64,000 nt of DNA from Tetramitus jugosus (lineage: Eukaryota > Heterolobosea > Eutetramitea > Acrasida > Vahlkampfiidae): contig OW569384.1 in the NCBI GenBank assembly GCA_937625935.1, positions 248,001 to 312,000 on the forward strand, written 5' to 3'. The translations under genes and the position numbers were made by a program. Numbering within the stretch: position 1 is the first letter of the stretch; each line of letters opens with the position of its first letter. This document shows, one piece after another, positions 32,601 through 43,040 of this stretch. A model generated the notes under the pieces. That model worked only from the letters and a program-made list of their open reading frames with translations. It was not told the DNA's origin and did not search any database.

Positions 32601-34654
32601 GGCAGCTTTTCTATGCCGTTGTCGCGTACAAGTTTACTTTGGGACTCAAGAACTATTTGGAGAGAGTTTATGAGAAAGCAACAGGATCTATTCCTTCCTT
32701 GACACCAACAGATGAGAACAATTACTCTGCTCGCATCAAATCAAAGCTCTCTTCGAGCTCATCAATTGGTAATTTCAGGACAGTTCAATATACTCAAACT
32801 GCCCGAACTGTTGTCACTTGCCTAACTCTCTGGTGCTCTTACTTAAATCGTAAGCTTGTCTATAAGGAGTTGGAGGTGTTCACAGCATCAAAAGAGCACC
32901 CAACACCGAGTTTCAAAGATGTGAATGCTCTCTCTGAACCAACCCAGCTTTCAAACATCGTCAATGCACTGGCATTTGGTCAAAATAGGGGATCTCATGC
33001 AAGACATCGACATTTCAGATTGAGGTACAGTCATTCATTGAACCATGCAATCCCAGAGTTGAATTCGAACAACAATGATCATTCCTTCTTCTCCTCCATT
33101 GATGGACAATGGTTACAAGATAAGGACTCGATCAAGACGTTTGATTATAGTTCGGACTGCGTCAAACTATGGAAATACTTGACATCTGATGAGTCGTTGA
33201 TGCCTCCTAGTGTCACATTCTCTTCCATTCGGAAGGAGACTACACCAGAAGCACCTGCCCAAAGATCAATCAGAAAAGATTCCCGATCTGACGACAAGCC
33301 ATTGTTCTCGGCTGATATCGAAATCGTTAAGTGCAAAGATGTGATTCGTGCGTTCTGTGTCGACAGAAACAATCCAAACAATCTTGCTTACTCAACAAGT
33401 AAGGTTATTCGTGAAGTGAATATCGATCATTCGATTCGGTACAGAAAACGTAACCAATCGTTGGATAAATTGATGGACGAGGAAGCTCAATCATGGGAGG
33501 CATCTCTTCATCGCTTTGATGCTGTGTCGATGCATGACAATACGAGTATGAAGACTTCCGCAGCTGCTCAGGCACACGTACCAAGTAACTCTTCGTTCAA
33601 TCTATTTGATTTCATTAATCCTGCTACGATGGGCGATGATATCGATGAGCACTTGGACTCCGAGAACGAAAAAGTAGCACGAGCAAACAAGTTTGTTGGC
33701 ATTGGAAATGAAGGTTTCCATGGTGGAAACACACTCAACAAGCTCAAGAAGCGATTGAACTTGACGCGTCGACCATCATTCACAACAAACTCTCCTTCTG
33801 CGTCCCATTTCAAGAATACACCAAAGCTTGGAAAGAAGAGATCAACAACTGCTGTTGATCACAATGTGTCAGTTGTCAAACTGCTCACTCATCCATTCTT
33901 GCCATTCTACTTGTCAGGAGGTGCAGATGGTTCTGTTCACATGTGGCAGTACGGCATTGGTGGAGCTGTACGTACGTACAAGGAAGACAAGCATCCACCC
34001 ATTACTAGTCTGCACTTCTCTAGATTTGGATATAAATTTGGTGCCACAGATGCGTCTGGACTGCTGACATTGTGGAGATTTGAAGCTTCAAAGGACTCGC
34101 TACAACCGTTCGATGTTGTTCAGTGTCACTCTGGAAGAGCCAATGATTTTACCTTCCTGGACTCTGGCAGCATGATTGCTACAATCGGTGTGTCAAGCAA
34201 TGGAGGTAAGACTTTGAAGATTTGGGATTTATTGATGCCTCCATTCGAGTCTTGCATCTACTTGTACTCTTTCCACGATGAACCTTGCTCTATTATCCAC
34301 TCGAGCAAGTACAGATGCTTGTTCGTAGGAACGAAGCGTGGTGATGTATTTGTGTTCGATGTCAAGACCAAATCACTCATCTATTCGTTCAACACGGGAG
34401 CAAGTACTCCAATCGATGTGCTCACACTCGACGTAAGTGAAGATTTCTTTGTCACTGGTTCAGGTGAGGGTGACGTTCAAGTTTGGGCGACACAAACCCT
34501 TGAGGAGATCAACAAATTTGGTCACTGTCACAGCAAGTACAAGTTCTCAATCGGAACAACAGCACCACTCGGTGTCACGGATTGCGACCTGAGTTCCAAT
34601 TTCCTCTACACTGCAGGAGCAGATGGCAGAATCCTTCGAAGAATTATCATGTAA
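26655..34654 (+). CDS. DMXL: DMXL/Rabconnectin-3alpha (Rav1) WD40 protein, 4 exons
   Basis: Scaffold of the RAVE/Rabconnectin-3 complex that promotes V-ATPase assembly on endosomes and vacuoles. Exons 26655-26750, 26894-27577, 27678-27868 and 27955-34654 join in phase (introns 143, 100, 86 nt) and encode 2556 residues. N-terminal WD40 repeats (e.g. LHGHREKITCVEW), the Rav1p_C core (around MYVALKKKSTLIGLFKV and DKPEDAIDILIKREQDVDLAYMVARLY, split here to the key words), and a second WD40 block at the C-terminus (HPFLPFYLSGGADGSVHMW). The first exon encodes only 32 residues, with IIPGA as in animal DMXL. A Met/Gly-rich low-complexity stretch lies at about 31540-31640. The last exon is 6.7 kb without introns. 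Confidence 0.9.
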
Positions 34655-34839
34655 ACAATATTGTTATTGTTGTATCTCCCCAGATCGAGAAATGGGATTT
34701 CTCCGATATCGCCTTTTTTCTTTTGCCCAGATTACAAAACATGTGTTTCCTGATCAATCACTTTTTTCGCGACACGCCAAAACGACATCGAAATCAATAA
34801 ACAAACGACTCGACACACAACAAGACAACAAATAGAACC

Positions 34840-36246
34840 ATGTTGGCAACATCATCCAGATCTATTGTGCGATCCACTATCATCAGAAGACCACTCGTCC
34901 TTCTCGCTCCACAACAACCTCAACAACAAATTCGTTCCTATGGCGCACCAGTCGACACAAAGAACCTTAAAAAGACTGCTCTGTTTGACTTTCATGCCAA
35001 GCACGATGCAAAGTTTGTGGTACGTGTTTGCTGTTTGTTGAATTTTTTCTTCCTCTTTTTGTTTTTTTTGACTAAACCAAGTGTAAATGAAAATGAAAAT
35101 GTTTTTATATGTAAAAATATAATGTGTGTATTAAATAATGTACATGTACAGCCATATGCTGGATGGAGAATGCCAGTCATGTACCCAGAGGGCATGAAAG
35201 AAGAACACATGTTTACTCGTCATTCTGCCACCCTGTTTGACGTGTCTCACATGGGTCAATTGACACTAGAGGGCAAAGACGCAGCAGAGTTTATCGAAAC
35301 ACTCGTCCCAGGTAACATCAAGGACCTCAAACCAAACAAGTGCCGTCTCACTCAATTCACCAATGAAAATGGTGGAATCATGGATGACACTGTAGTGACT
35401 CGCAAATCTCAAGACAAGTTTTATGTCGTGGTCAATGCCGGTTGCTGTGAACAAGATTTGAAGCACATTACAGCACAGATTGAAAAGTTTGTTCAAGGTG
35501 GAAACAAGGACGTGGAGATGACGTTCCTCAATCATTATGCATTGGTTGCATTGCAGGGTCCAAAAGCAGCCGAAGTGCTTCAATCATTGATTGGTAGTGC
35601 ATATGATTTGAAAGAGTTGGAATTTATGAGTGCTACTGAGGTTCCAATTGCAAAGTTGAGAGGATTGGACGCACCAGTTCAAATCATTCGTTGTGGTTAC
35701 ACGGGTGAAGACGGATTTGAGATTTCTGTTCCTGAGAGCCATGTCAACCAATTGGCAGAGTTGTTGGTTGAGGATTCGAGAGTCAAGTTGGCTGGTCTCG
35801 GTGCAAGAGACACCTTGAGATTGGAGGCTGGTTTGTGCTTGATGGGCAGTGATATGAACGACACGATTACTCCTGTGGAAGCCGGTTTGAGCTTCACTAT
35901 CGGTAAGAGAAGAAGAGAGGCTGCTGATTTCCCTGGTGCAAAGATTATTGTCGATCAACTGAACAATGGCACGAGCAAGTTGAGAGTCGGAATCCAAGTT
36001 GACTCCAAGTTGCCAGCAAGAGAGCACATGGAGATTTTGAACGACAAGGGTGAGGTCATTGGTGAGGTTACTTCTGGTACAATCTCTCCAGTGTTGGACA
36101 AATCTATTGCTATGGGTTACGTCCAAACACCATACTCCAAGACTGGTACACCAGTGATGATCAAGCGAAATGCAAAGACCATCTTGAATGCAACCGTCTC
36201 TGACACTCCATTCGTGCCAACTAGATATTACAGAAAGCAAAAGTAA
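34840..36246 (+). CDS. AMT: aminomethyltransferase (glycine cleavage T-protein), 2 exons
   Basis: T-protein of the mitochondrial glycine cleavage system; transfers the methylene group from the lipoyl H-protein to tetrahydrofolate, releasing ammonia. Exons 34840-35019 and 35152-36246 give 424 residues. The first ~35 residues are Arg/Ser-rich without acids (MLATSSRSIVRSTIIRR), a typical mitochondrial presequence. Conserved parts: LFDFHAKHDAKFV|PYAGWRMPV, TLFDVSHMGQ, CGYTGEDGFEIS, GLGARDTLRLEAGLCL. The 132-nt intron (GTACGT...TACAG) is a multiple of three with no stop, so the frame stays open through it; the 44 residues it would add are hydrophobic and Phe-rich and break the conserved join, so it is removed. 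Confidence 0.93.
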   Translation: MLATSSRSIVRSTIIRRPLVLLAPQQPQQQIRSYGAPVDTKNLKKTALFDFHAKHDAKFVVRVCCLLNFFFLFLFFLTKPSVNENENVFICKNIMCVLNNVHVQPYAGWRMPVMYPEGMKEEHMFTRHSATLFDVSHMGQLTLEGKDAAEFIETLVPGNIKDLKPNKCRLTQFTNENGGIMDDTVVTRKSQDKFYVVVNAGCCEQDLKHITAQIEKFVQGGNKDVEMTFLNHYALVALQGPKAAEVLQSLIGSAYDLKELEFMSATEVPIAKLRGLDAPVQIIRCGYTGEDGFEISVPESHVNQLAELLVEDSRVKLAGLGARDTLRLEAGLCLMGSDMNDTITPVEAGLSFTIGKRRREAADFPGAKIIVDQLNNGTSKLRVGIQVDSKLPAREHMEILNDKGEVIGEVTSGTISPVLDKSIAMGYVQTPYSKTGTPVMIKRNAKTILNATVSDTPFVPTRYYRKQK

Positions 36247-36368
36247 TACTGAACAGTACGTGTGTATTAACTGTTGAAGTAAACATTCAAAATTTTGTAC
36301 GTAATCTCGATTCAATAAGAATTCGTGAGCAATCAGAGAGATAGACGGCAACAAATATTTATCATCAG

Positions 36369-39300
36369 CTACAAAATATTGCTTTGGATCTGTTGTTCCA
36401 ATTGAAGTCTCTTTTTCAGTTTGACTATTGCTTTTTCTACTGATTGCAGGTCAGTATGTTCACTATCATTCTCCAGTAGCGCGAGTGTATTTTGCAGGGC
36501 CAACAGTCCCGAATCATAGAAACCTGGTTGATTGATAGCGTCAACGACACAGCTAGCTAATATTTCTGCGCGGTCATTCACTGCGGCGAGTAGTTGTGAG
36601 CGGTACGTATCGATAGGGGTTACGCTCATGAGATGACTTACACTCTTCTGTGCTTGCTCATTCAACGTTTTCAAGTATTTGTATTCCTTGTAAGGATAAT
36701 TTTCTTCACAGTTAAACGTACTCAAGAGAGTGCTGAGAACCTGTCCACATGAAGAACCAAAATCAACAGCCATCGCCAATGCTGCCGATGTTTGGATTCG
36801 AACTTTGAAGTTCTTCTCATTCCGGATCACATCACAAAGACAATCAAATGCTTGATCCTCTGATGTTGAAACATGCTTGTTGCTGAGAAGTCCACCAATG
36901 GCATAGCAGGCATTCCATCGCGGCTTTACTGTTCGCTCTGTCGATTTGATACAAGCAACAAGTTCGGCTAAAATCAAATCTTCTAAACTTGCCGCCACGT
37001 TCTTCGAATGTGGTAGTTGAGCTTGTAGAATGCATAGGGGAGCACATACACATATGTTACCAAATGCTCTCGCAATATTGCAAATAACTTTGTCGTTGTC
37101 ATTGCAGGAATGAAGTAACGTTCGAATAATATCAAACATAAGTGCATATCCTTCATCTGATTCGCTATTGATGCTTGAACACCATGAGGACTGTCGAATA
37201 GCATCGCATACATTAGCAATTGTCCAACTACTTCTCACCCGAACATTTAACACCGAAGAGGTTATTAGTGGTTTCAGATCCGCAAAAATATTGCTCAGTA
37301 ATGAGATATCTTCCCGAATACTTTGAAAGAGAACAATCGAACCAATTGCCTTGCAACTGGCAGCTTTCACAGCAGGTGCTTCATCATGTATCCCGTCCAC
37401 TAATCGATCAACAGCATCTTTTCGTCTTTCGCTCGTCAAACTTAGATATTGTTGTTCGCTCATATTCGAATAAATTAAGCACGCAGAGGCTCGAACAGAT
37501 TGAAACTCGTCATTCAATGCGATTGCGATAATATTGTCTATAATTTGAAGCCATATTTCATGGGAAATTGGTTTTGTCAGGTCAGTTACGATGATACCTT
37601 CAGAACTTGCGGAAGCAGCGGCAGAGACGACTGGCGGAACGTCCGCGAAAGGAGCAGTGTAATTATTTACAATCTGTACAAGAATCAGTCGAAGAGCTAT
37701 GCGTTATCGACATAATAACATATATCAAGTTAGCAATGATGAATAAATTCAATCGGACTAAGAAACGACAAAGAACTGAACAACATACTTTGATCTGAAT
37801 GGCCTAATCCCCGTTGAATAATCTGGCACAATTGGTTCCATTTCTGATTGATGCAATTTGGATAATTACTACAGACACTTAGCATCACTTGTGCGCACTC
37901 GGTCCTAATCGTTGTCGAATAGGAAGAGTCAAGGTAGGACAGTAGCACATTCAACGGTGAATCTTCAGAGGTTAAAAACTCTTCCACTTCCTTCAATGGT
38001 CGCATAGTATCGAACACATATGCTAAACAACTAAATGCAATGTTTTGCACTGAACGATCAGATGAAGTTTCAATAAGAGAGAGCATCTTTTCTACTATCT
38101 GTCTCATAAATCGCATCGACAGCTTATCATACGATGTATTTTGAATCAGTGTGGCCAAGCACTTGAGTATATACATAACAGTAGGTGTTGATTTTTCACT
38201 GTCTAGGGCCATGATGATCGCTCTATGTAGTTCGTGGAGAATAAACGCCAATTGGCGAGAAAACGAAACAAAGGAAGATTTCGTTCGCGTGTCATCTGCC
38301 TGGGCCAGGTATAACTTTGAGTTTTCAAGCATTGCTATAATTGCTTGAACAGCAGCAGAGCGACATCGAGGTGATCCATCATATAACATAACAGCAAAAA
38401 GACTCGGTTCTTTTGTTTGGAGAGAAGAAGTAGAATCTGATGATAGAAATAGATTCTTAAACTCACCAAACATTGACTTAAAATCTGCTTTGGACAAGTC
38501 GGACAACAATTGTAATGATTGTAGTCGAATACGGATTGAGGACCGACTTCCACTCGATTGTTCCGAATCTGAGACATCACTACCCGATGTGACTGCCATA
38601 TGCGGCTCCTTGGCGTCTTCATGTGAGATCTTTGTTTGTTGCGTTATTGGAATAATGGGCGAAAACGGTGTTCCATAGCATATTAACTTTTTCAGTTGAT
38701 ACACTTGTTTCGATATAGTTGGCACGTGCACCTTGGAATAATGCTTCACAATAAAGCTCATGGATTTCAAAACAGATGAAACATGTTTCTCCAAATGGAC
38801 GTTTCCTGACAAGAGTCGCTCACCCAACTGACACAAGTGGAACAACAAGTAATCATAGAGTTCGTTTGCAAGCGCACTTGTTAACTGACTGCTATTACTA
38901 TTACTCTTGTTCGCTGCATGATGATCAACACTGACATCAGCAAACAACACACCTCTGTCAATACAGTTCAACAAGTAATACCTCGTCGTATCACTCATTG
39001 ACTGAGTCGATACCCTCGTTGACTCGCGCCAATCCAAATCTAAAATCACATGAATCACATCCAATCGAGTCTTATCATGATCCGACGGCAAAAACCGAAC
39101 ACCAGGCAAAGAAACAATAAAACTGAGCGCTCTCATACAATCTATCATCCACGAACTCATGTTGATCGCACTTTCAGAGGAATTCTGACTCGAATTGTGC
39201 TTCAATTGTTGAACAATTGTGTTCAATAAACGTGTCATTTGTTCCGCACTTCCCACAGAAATCTATCCATTTATTTCACATGTAAACACTGTTAGAATGA

Positions 39301-39873
39301 CAAAATAAACATCGAATAGAGGTGAATTAAGTGAAAAAGTACCTTTTGTTTGGATATCAACAGAGTAATCAATTGACAAAACTTGGCTACGAGTTGTTGA
39401 TTGGTATGTTGTTGAATGATACATGCCAATTTGTTCAACACGTGAAACACATGTTGATCCGTGTCAATTGATGAGTCAGGATATGTCACATCACTCAACA
39501 AGGAATCAATCAACGAAACAATCGATTTCTCTTCTTCTTCTTCATCCTTTGCATCATTGTTACTCAATGTTTTTTGATCAAGAGCTTCCATGCATTTTTT
39601 CCATGTTGAATTGAGTAAAATGGTTGTTGATTTTGGTTTTCGTCTCCATGAGTTGCTGCTGCTGCTACTAGGGATCTTCATATCACTACCGTGATTGTTA
39701 CTATTGACATCGTTTGTTGTTCTTGTTGTGGATTTTGAGCGCCAATTTTGGTGTTGTTGTGATTGGTGAGATTTGCGGTGGTGTGGTGATGATGATTTGT
39801 GTGGTGATGTTGTGGTTGCTGTACTGTGGTGATGTTGGTGTGGTTGTTGTTTGTCAATGTTGTTGTTGTTCAT
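36369..39873 (-). CDS. HEATR6: HEATR6-like HEAT-repeat protein, 3 exons
   Basis: Exons 39873-39343, 39262-37789 and 37696-36369 join in phase (80- and 92-nt introns) into 1110 residues, near the ~1180 of human HEATR6. HEAT/ARM helices run through exons 2 and 3; the block HDEAPAVKAASCKAIGSIVLF and SVLNVRVRSSWTIANVCD match the HEATR6 C-terminal repeats. The first ~90 residues are Asn/His/Gln/Ser-rich low complexity. HEATR6 biology is poorly known; no enzymatic motif is present. The second intron acceptor (CATAG at 37697-37701) was chosen over a nearer CAG because only it keeps phase and continues a helix LRLILVQIV. Converges on the T-protein gene with 122 bp between stops. Confidence 0.8.
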
Positions 39874-39971
39874 TTTTCATATTTTTTTCTTCTTGTTTTC
39901 GTTTGAAGTGAATTTTTGGCGGGAACATGCGGATGTCAAATGGCGCGAAAGGTGTTCCAATACAAAATGGA

Positions 39972-42578
39972 TCATAGGGTTGTATTGTGAAGTCGGTATT
40001 TCTGAAGCTGAGGTATCAGCACGTCTAGATCTTCGAGATCAGCCTTCAAGTTATGTACATTCTGATTGGTCATTGGTGCACCCTCAAAGAGAGATTGTTG
40101 TTGCATCTGCAAATCAATAAAATCACCAAACAATTGTTGTTGCTGCTCCTTTTCCTTTCTCAAGTTAAGGATATGTTGTGATACATGCCATGCTCTGTCA
40201 ATTGCATCAAAGTAGGCCTCTTTCTTGGTTCTACCATATCCAGTGGCAATAACAGTAGAATCTGTTGAAACATTGCAAGCGTACAGCCTTTGTGAGTGTC
40301 GGTTCGCTGTCGAAACAATACAAGCTGAACAACGGAGCAAACGCATGAGAACATCATCTAGTTCATTCTTGCCACGAACGGTAAATGTTTTCGCTTCCAG
40401 AAGAAACACATGAATAATGGAATTCTTCACGTCATAACTCCTGTCGTGAGTGGTGTTGCATAGACCGCCTTGATCAACATAAATGGCACCGATGATTGCT
40501 CTAAACACTTTTGCTAGGTTGCGGTCACTCACTTCCATGTCATACAATGTATGCAACTCCATCTCTCGAGCTGCTTTTGCAAGTTGAGCAACGGTTGTGT
40601 ACTCCATGAATATATCACTAACTTGCTTTTCGTAACTAGCCTGATACTCGTGATAGATATTATTACAAACGACAAATTTTAGGACGCAACTTCCCAGTTG
40701 CTCTAATCTCTTAATAGTTTTTTTACCATTGTTCGTACTTAAGATCGTTTGGAGTGCCTCAATCAATACACGAGGATTATTGAATCGTACTCCAAGCATC
40801 TGCTCTGCTTGTCTGAGTCTCATTATCTCCTTTCCAGACAATGACTGCGTCAATGGTAAATGAGATTCTATTTCAAATGAGTGCTTCGCTTCGTCAGGTC
40901 CCCAAGGGGGCATATATCTCATCCAAAACTTTAATGATCCCTCAATATCCTGATCCAAGTAGATTGCTGCAATCAATGCCTCAACAGTATCTGCACCTAC
41001 CTTCCTCTCTCTTTGAGCAGGATGTAATTGTCTCGTTTTCAATAAAATCGATCTCAAATCTAAAGTTTGAGACAGATCATCTAAACTATCATTCTCAACC
41101 AGCAAAGAACAAGACAGTCTTAAACTTGATCCATCTGCATCTTTCATCGCTTCAAAATACATGTGACCTGCAAGCAATTCTATCAATCCGTCTCCAAGAA
41201 ACTCTAGTAATTCGTTAGAATCATGCTCGGAACCATAGAAATCTTGTGTGAATGTTTTGTGCATAAAACACTTCTGTAGAAGTTCGTGGTCAGTAAAGTT
41301 TATCTTCAATCCATTTTGAAGATCTGTCAGACCCAGTTGCTTATCATGTACCTCTGAAAGAAACATGCTCGTATAATTCATCATATTCATTAAGGCTGCA
41401 GGCTCATACTTTAACCGAGTAACACAGCAATCTGACGGCCCAATGTACTCGTATTCGTTTCCTCGAGGAGGAAGATTCGGACGCGCAAGATAATCCCTAT
41501 CAGTTAATTGATGAAGAGATGGTAAATTGGACAGAAGTTGCTTGCACCTGTTCCTGGTATAAGAGAAATCAAAATCCTTTCTCTTTTCGAATATACTAGC
41601 CCTGTGTGTCAGAGTGCTCGAATCTAGTTCCACACACACATATTTGACTTCTGGACTTGCAAAATCAACATCCACAATCATGTACACTTGAGAGTTATAC
41701 AACACGATATTACCGGATACTATTTTAGAGACAGATTCTAAACTCTCTAAAAGAACGGCGTACTGTGGGCATTGATCAAGCAGAGACACCATATCAATCG
41801 AAAAGTGAATCTCTGCAATTTCTTTTGAGAAAGCTCTGACATTGATGTGTGCTTTCCTGCATTCCCTCTCCAGTAACTCCAATCCATTAGTATATGAAAT
41901 GAGATTATCTACCTCTATGGCTTGAACCTCTCTAAAATTTGAATCAACAATCAATTGTTCCATGTTCATTGGAGGATGCAACAGGCGAAGAAGCAATGGA
42001 AATGGAATTAACTTGTCTTGCGAATATTGCGATTGAACAAAGTCAAGAATATGGATCGAACTCGAGTAATCAAACACGGGTAACAAGTAAAACAGCGATG
42101 TCCAAGAATTTGCTTTAGATTCCTGATACGACAACCATAGCTTTGACTGATCATCCCTGAGGAATAACCAGTGATGCAACAACTCCAATATCTTGAGTTG
42201 ATCCATCTGTTCGATCAAAACAGAACCCAACTTTGAAAAATGAATTCGAACTGTGGTCGTTTCATTCGTGTCCCACTGCAGATTGGATGGGATATATTCA
42301 GAGTGAACCAACGAGTCCAAACTCAGTGGAGGAGTCAAGTGTAAGTATGGATTCCTTGTAGCCAATAACAAGAAACGAACCGAGTTCGTATCAGTCGTCT
42401 CTGATTGCACCAGCTTTTCAGCAAATCCTGGACTGGAGTAATTTACATTTGGATCCACCATCCTCATAAAGTACAGGTGGAGCATATTGTGGGATGATGA
42501 ATTCAGAACGGGCTGGAATGGAGCCATGGAACCCAGTACCGAATGCATCTTGGACATGTCATGAAATACAGACTTCAT
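39972..42578 (-). CDS. Dicer-like protein: two RNase III domains, no helicase
   Basis: 868 residues. RNase IIIa (~425-555) has LLEFLGD with Glu459 and Asp463, and ADTVEALIAA with Asp530 and Glu533, the four metal-binding acids. RNase IIIb (~585-710) has RLEQLGS and AKVFRAIIGA: Glu626 is kept but the other three positions are Ser630, Lys690 and Arg693, so this site should be dead. A dsRNA-binding half-motif (GYGRTKKEAYFDA) lies near 780-792. Residues ~280-420 resemble the Dicer PAZ/connector region only weakly (RLKYEPAALMNMMNY); residues 1-280 are unrecognised. No DExH helicase is present here or next door. Likely processes dsRNA for small RNAs, by analogy with helicase-less Giardia Dicer. Start ATG 42576-42578. 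Confidence 0.8.
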   Translation of the reverse strand: MKSVFHDMSKMHSVLGSMAPFQPVLNSSSHNMLHLYFMRMVDPNVNYSSPGFAEKLVQSETTDTNSVRFLLLATRNPYLHLTPPLSLDSLVHSEYIPSNLQWDTNETTTVRIHFSKLGSVLIEQMDQLKILELLHHWLFLRDDQSKLWLSYQESKANSWTSLFYLLPVFDYSSSIHILDFVQSQYSQDKLIPFPLLLRLLHPPMNMEQLIVDSNFREVQAIEVDNLISYTNGLELLERECRKAHINVRAFSKEIAEIHFSIDMVSLLDQCPQYAVLLESLESVSKIVSGNIVLYNSQVYMIVDVDFASPEVKYVCVELDSSTLTHRASIFEKRKDFDFSYTRNRCKQLLSNLPSLHQLTDRDYLARPNLPPRGNEYEYIGPSDCCVTRLKYEPAALMNMMNYTSMFLSEVHDKQLGLTDLQNGLKINFTDHELLQKCFMHKTFTQDFYGSEHDSNELLEFLGDGLIELLAGHMYFEAMKDADGSSLRLSCSLLVENDSLDDLSQTLDLRSILLKTRQLHPAQRERKVGADTVEALIAAIYLDQDIEGSLKFWMRYMPPWGPDEAKHSFEIESHLPLTQSLSGKEIMRLRQAEQMLGVRFNNPRVLIEALQTILSTNNGKKTIKRLEQLGSCVLKFVVCNNIYHEYQASYEKQVSDIFMEYTTVAQLAKAAREMELHTLYDMEVSDRNLAKVFRAIIGAIYVDQGGLCNTTHDRSYDVKNSIIHVFLLEAKTFTVRGKNELDDVLMRLLRCSACIVSTANRHSQRLYACNVSTDSTVIATGYGRTKKEAYFDAIDRAWHVSQHILNLRKEKEQQQQLFGDFIDLQMQQQSLFEGAPMTNQNVHNLKADLEDLDVLIPQLQKYRLHNTTL

Positions 42579-43040
42579 TCTCTCTCCTTCGTTTTTTGTG
42601 ACGGAAAAGATTGATGACAGAATAAAGCCTACATCACCGAGGGTTCTCGAGTAGTCTCCTACTGACTCAGCCAGATGACGCTTAACTTCTCTATTCGAAT
42701 GGGAAGAGGTGGTTCCATCATTGTATGAACGTAGCCATTGGTACTGTTATTTCATCTTTTTTCTCGGCACTGGTGGTTTTGAGCCTTGGTGTTGAGTCCT
42801 GAACAACTCAAAGAAACACAAATACATAAGAATTCACAACTTTGGCGCCAAACTCGCAATCTCTAGTGATGCGATTTGTCCGTAGCCGCGGAGTTATTTG
42901 AGACATCGCACTATTTTCCCGAGACACGCGCCAACAATCGGATTTCACTCGCCAACAAAAAGCTTCCTTCTCATTATTCTCTCATCGCAATCGCTGTTGC
43001 GTTTTTAGTTTTTGGAACTTGGTTTGGAATCGATCGGAAA
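42579..43040. other. divergent promoter region (Dicer-like / AAAP transporter)
   Basis: 462 bp between head-to-head genes. From 42876 the transporter frame is open without an ATG and would encode a hydrophobic stretch (SLIAIAVAFLVFGTWFGI); this could be an extra N-terminal exon spliced from upstream, but I found no convincing donor and ATG. Confidence 0.45.
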
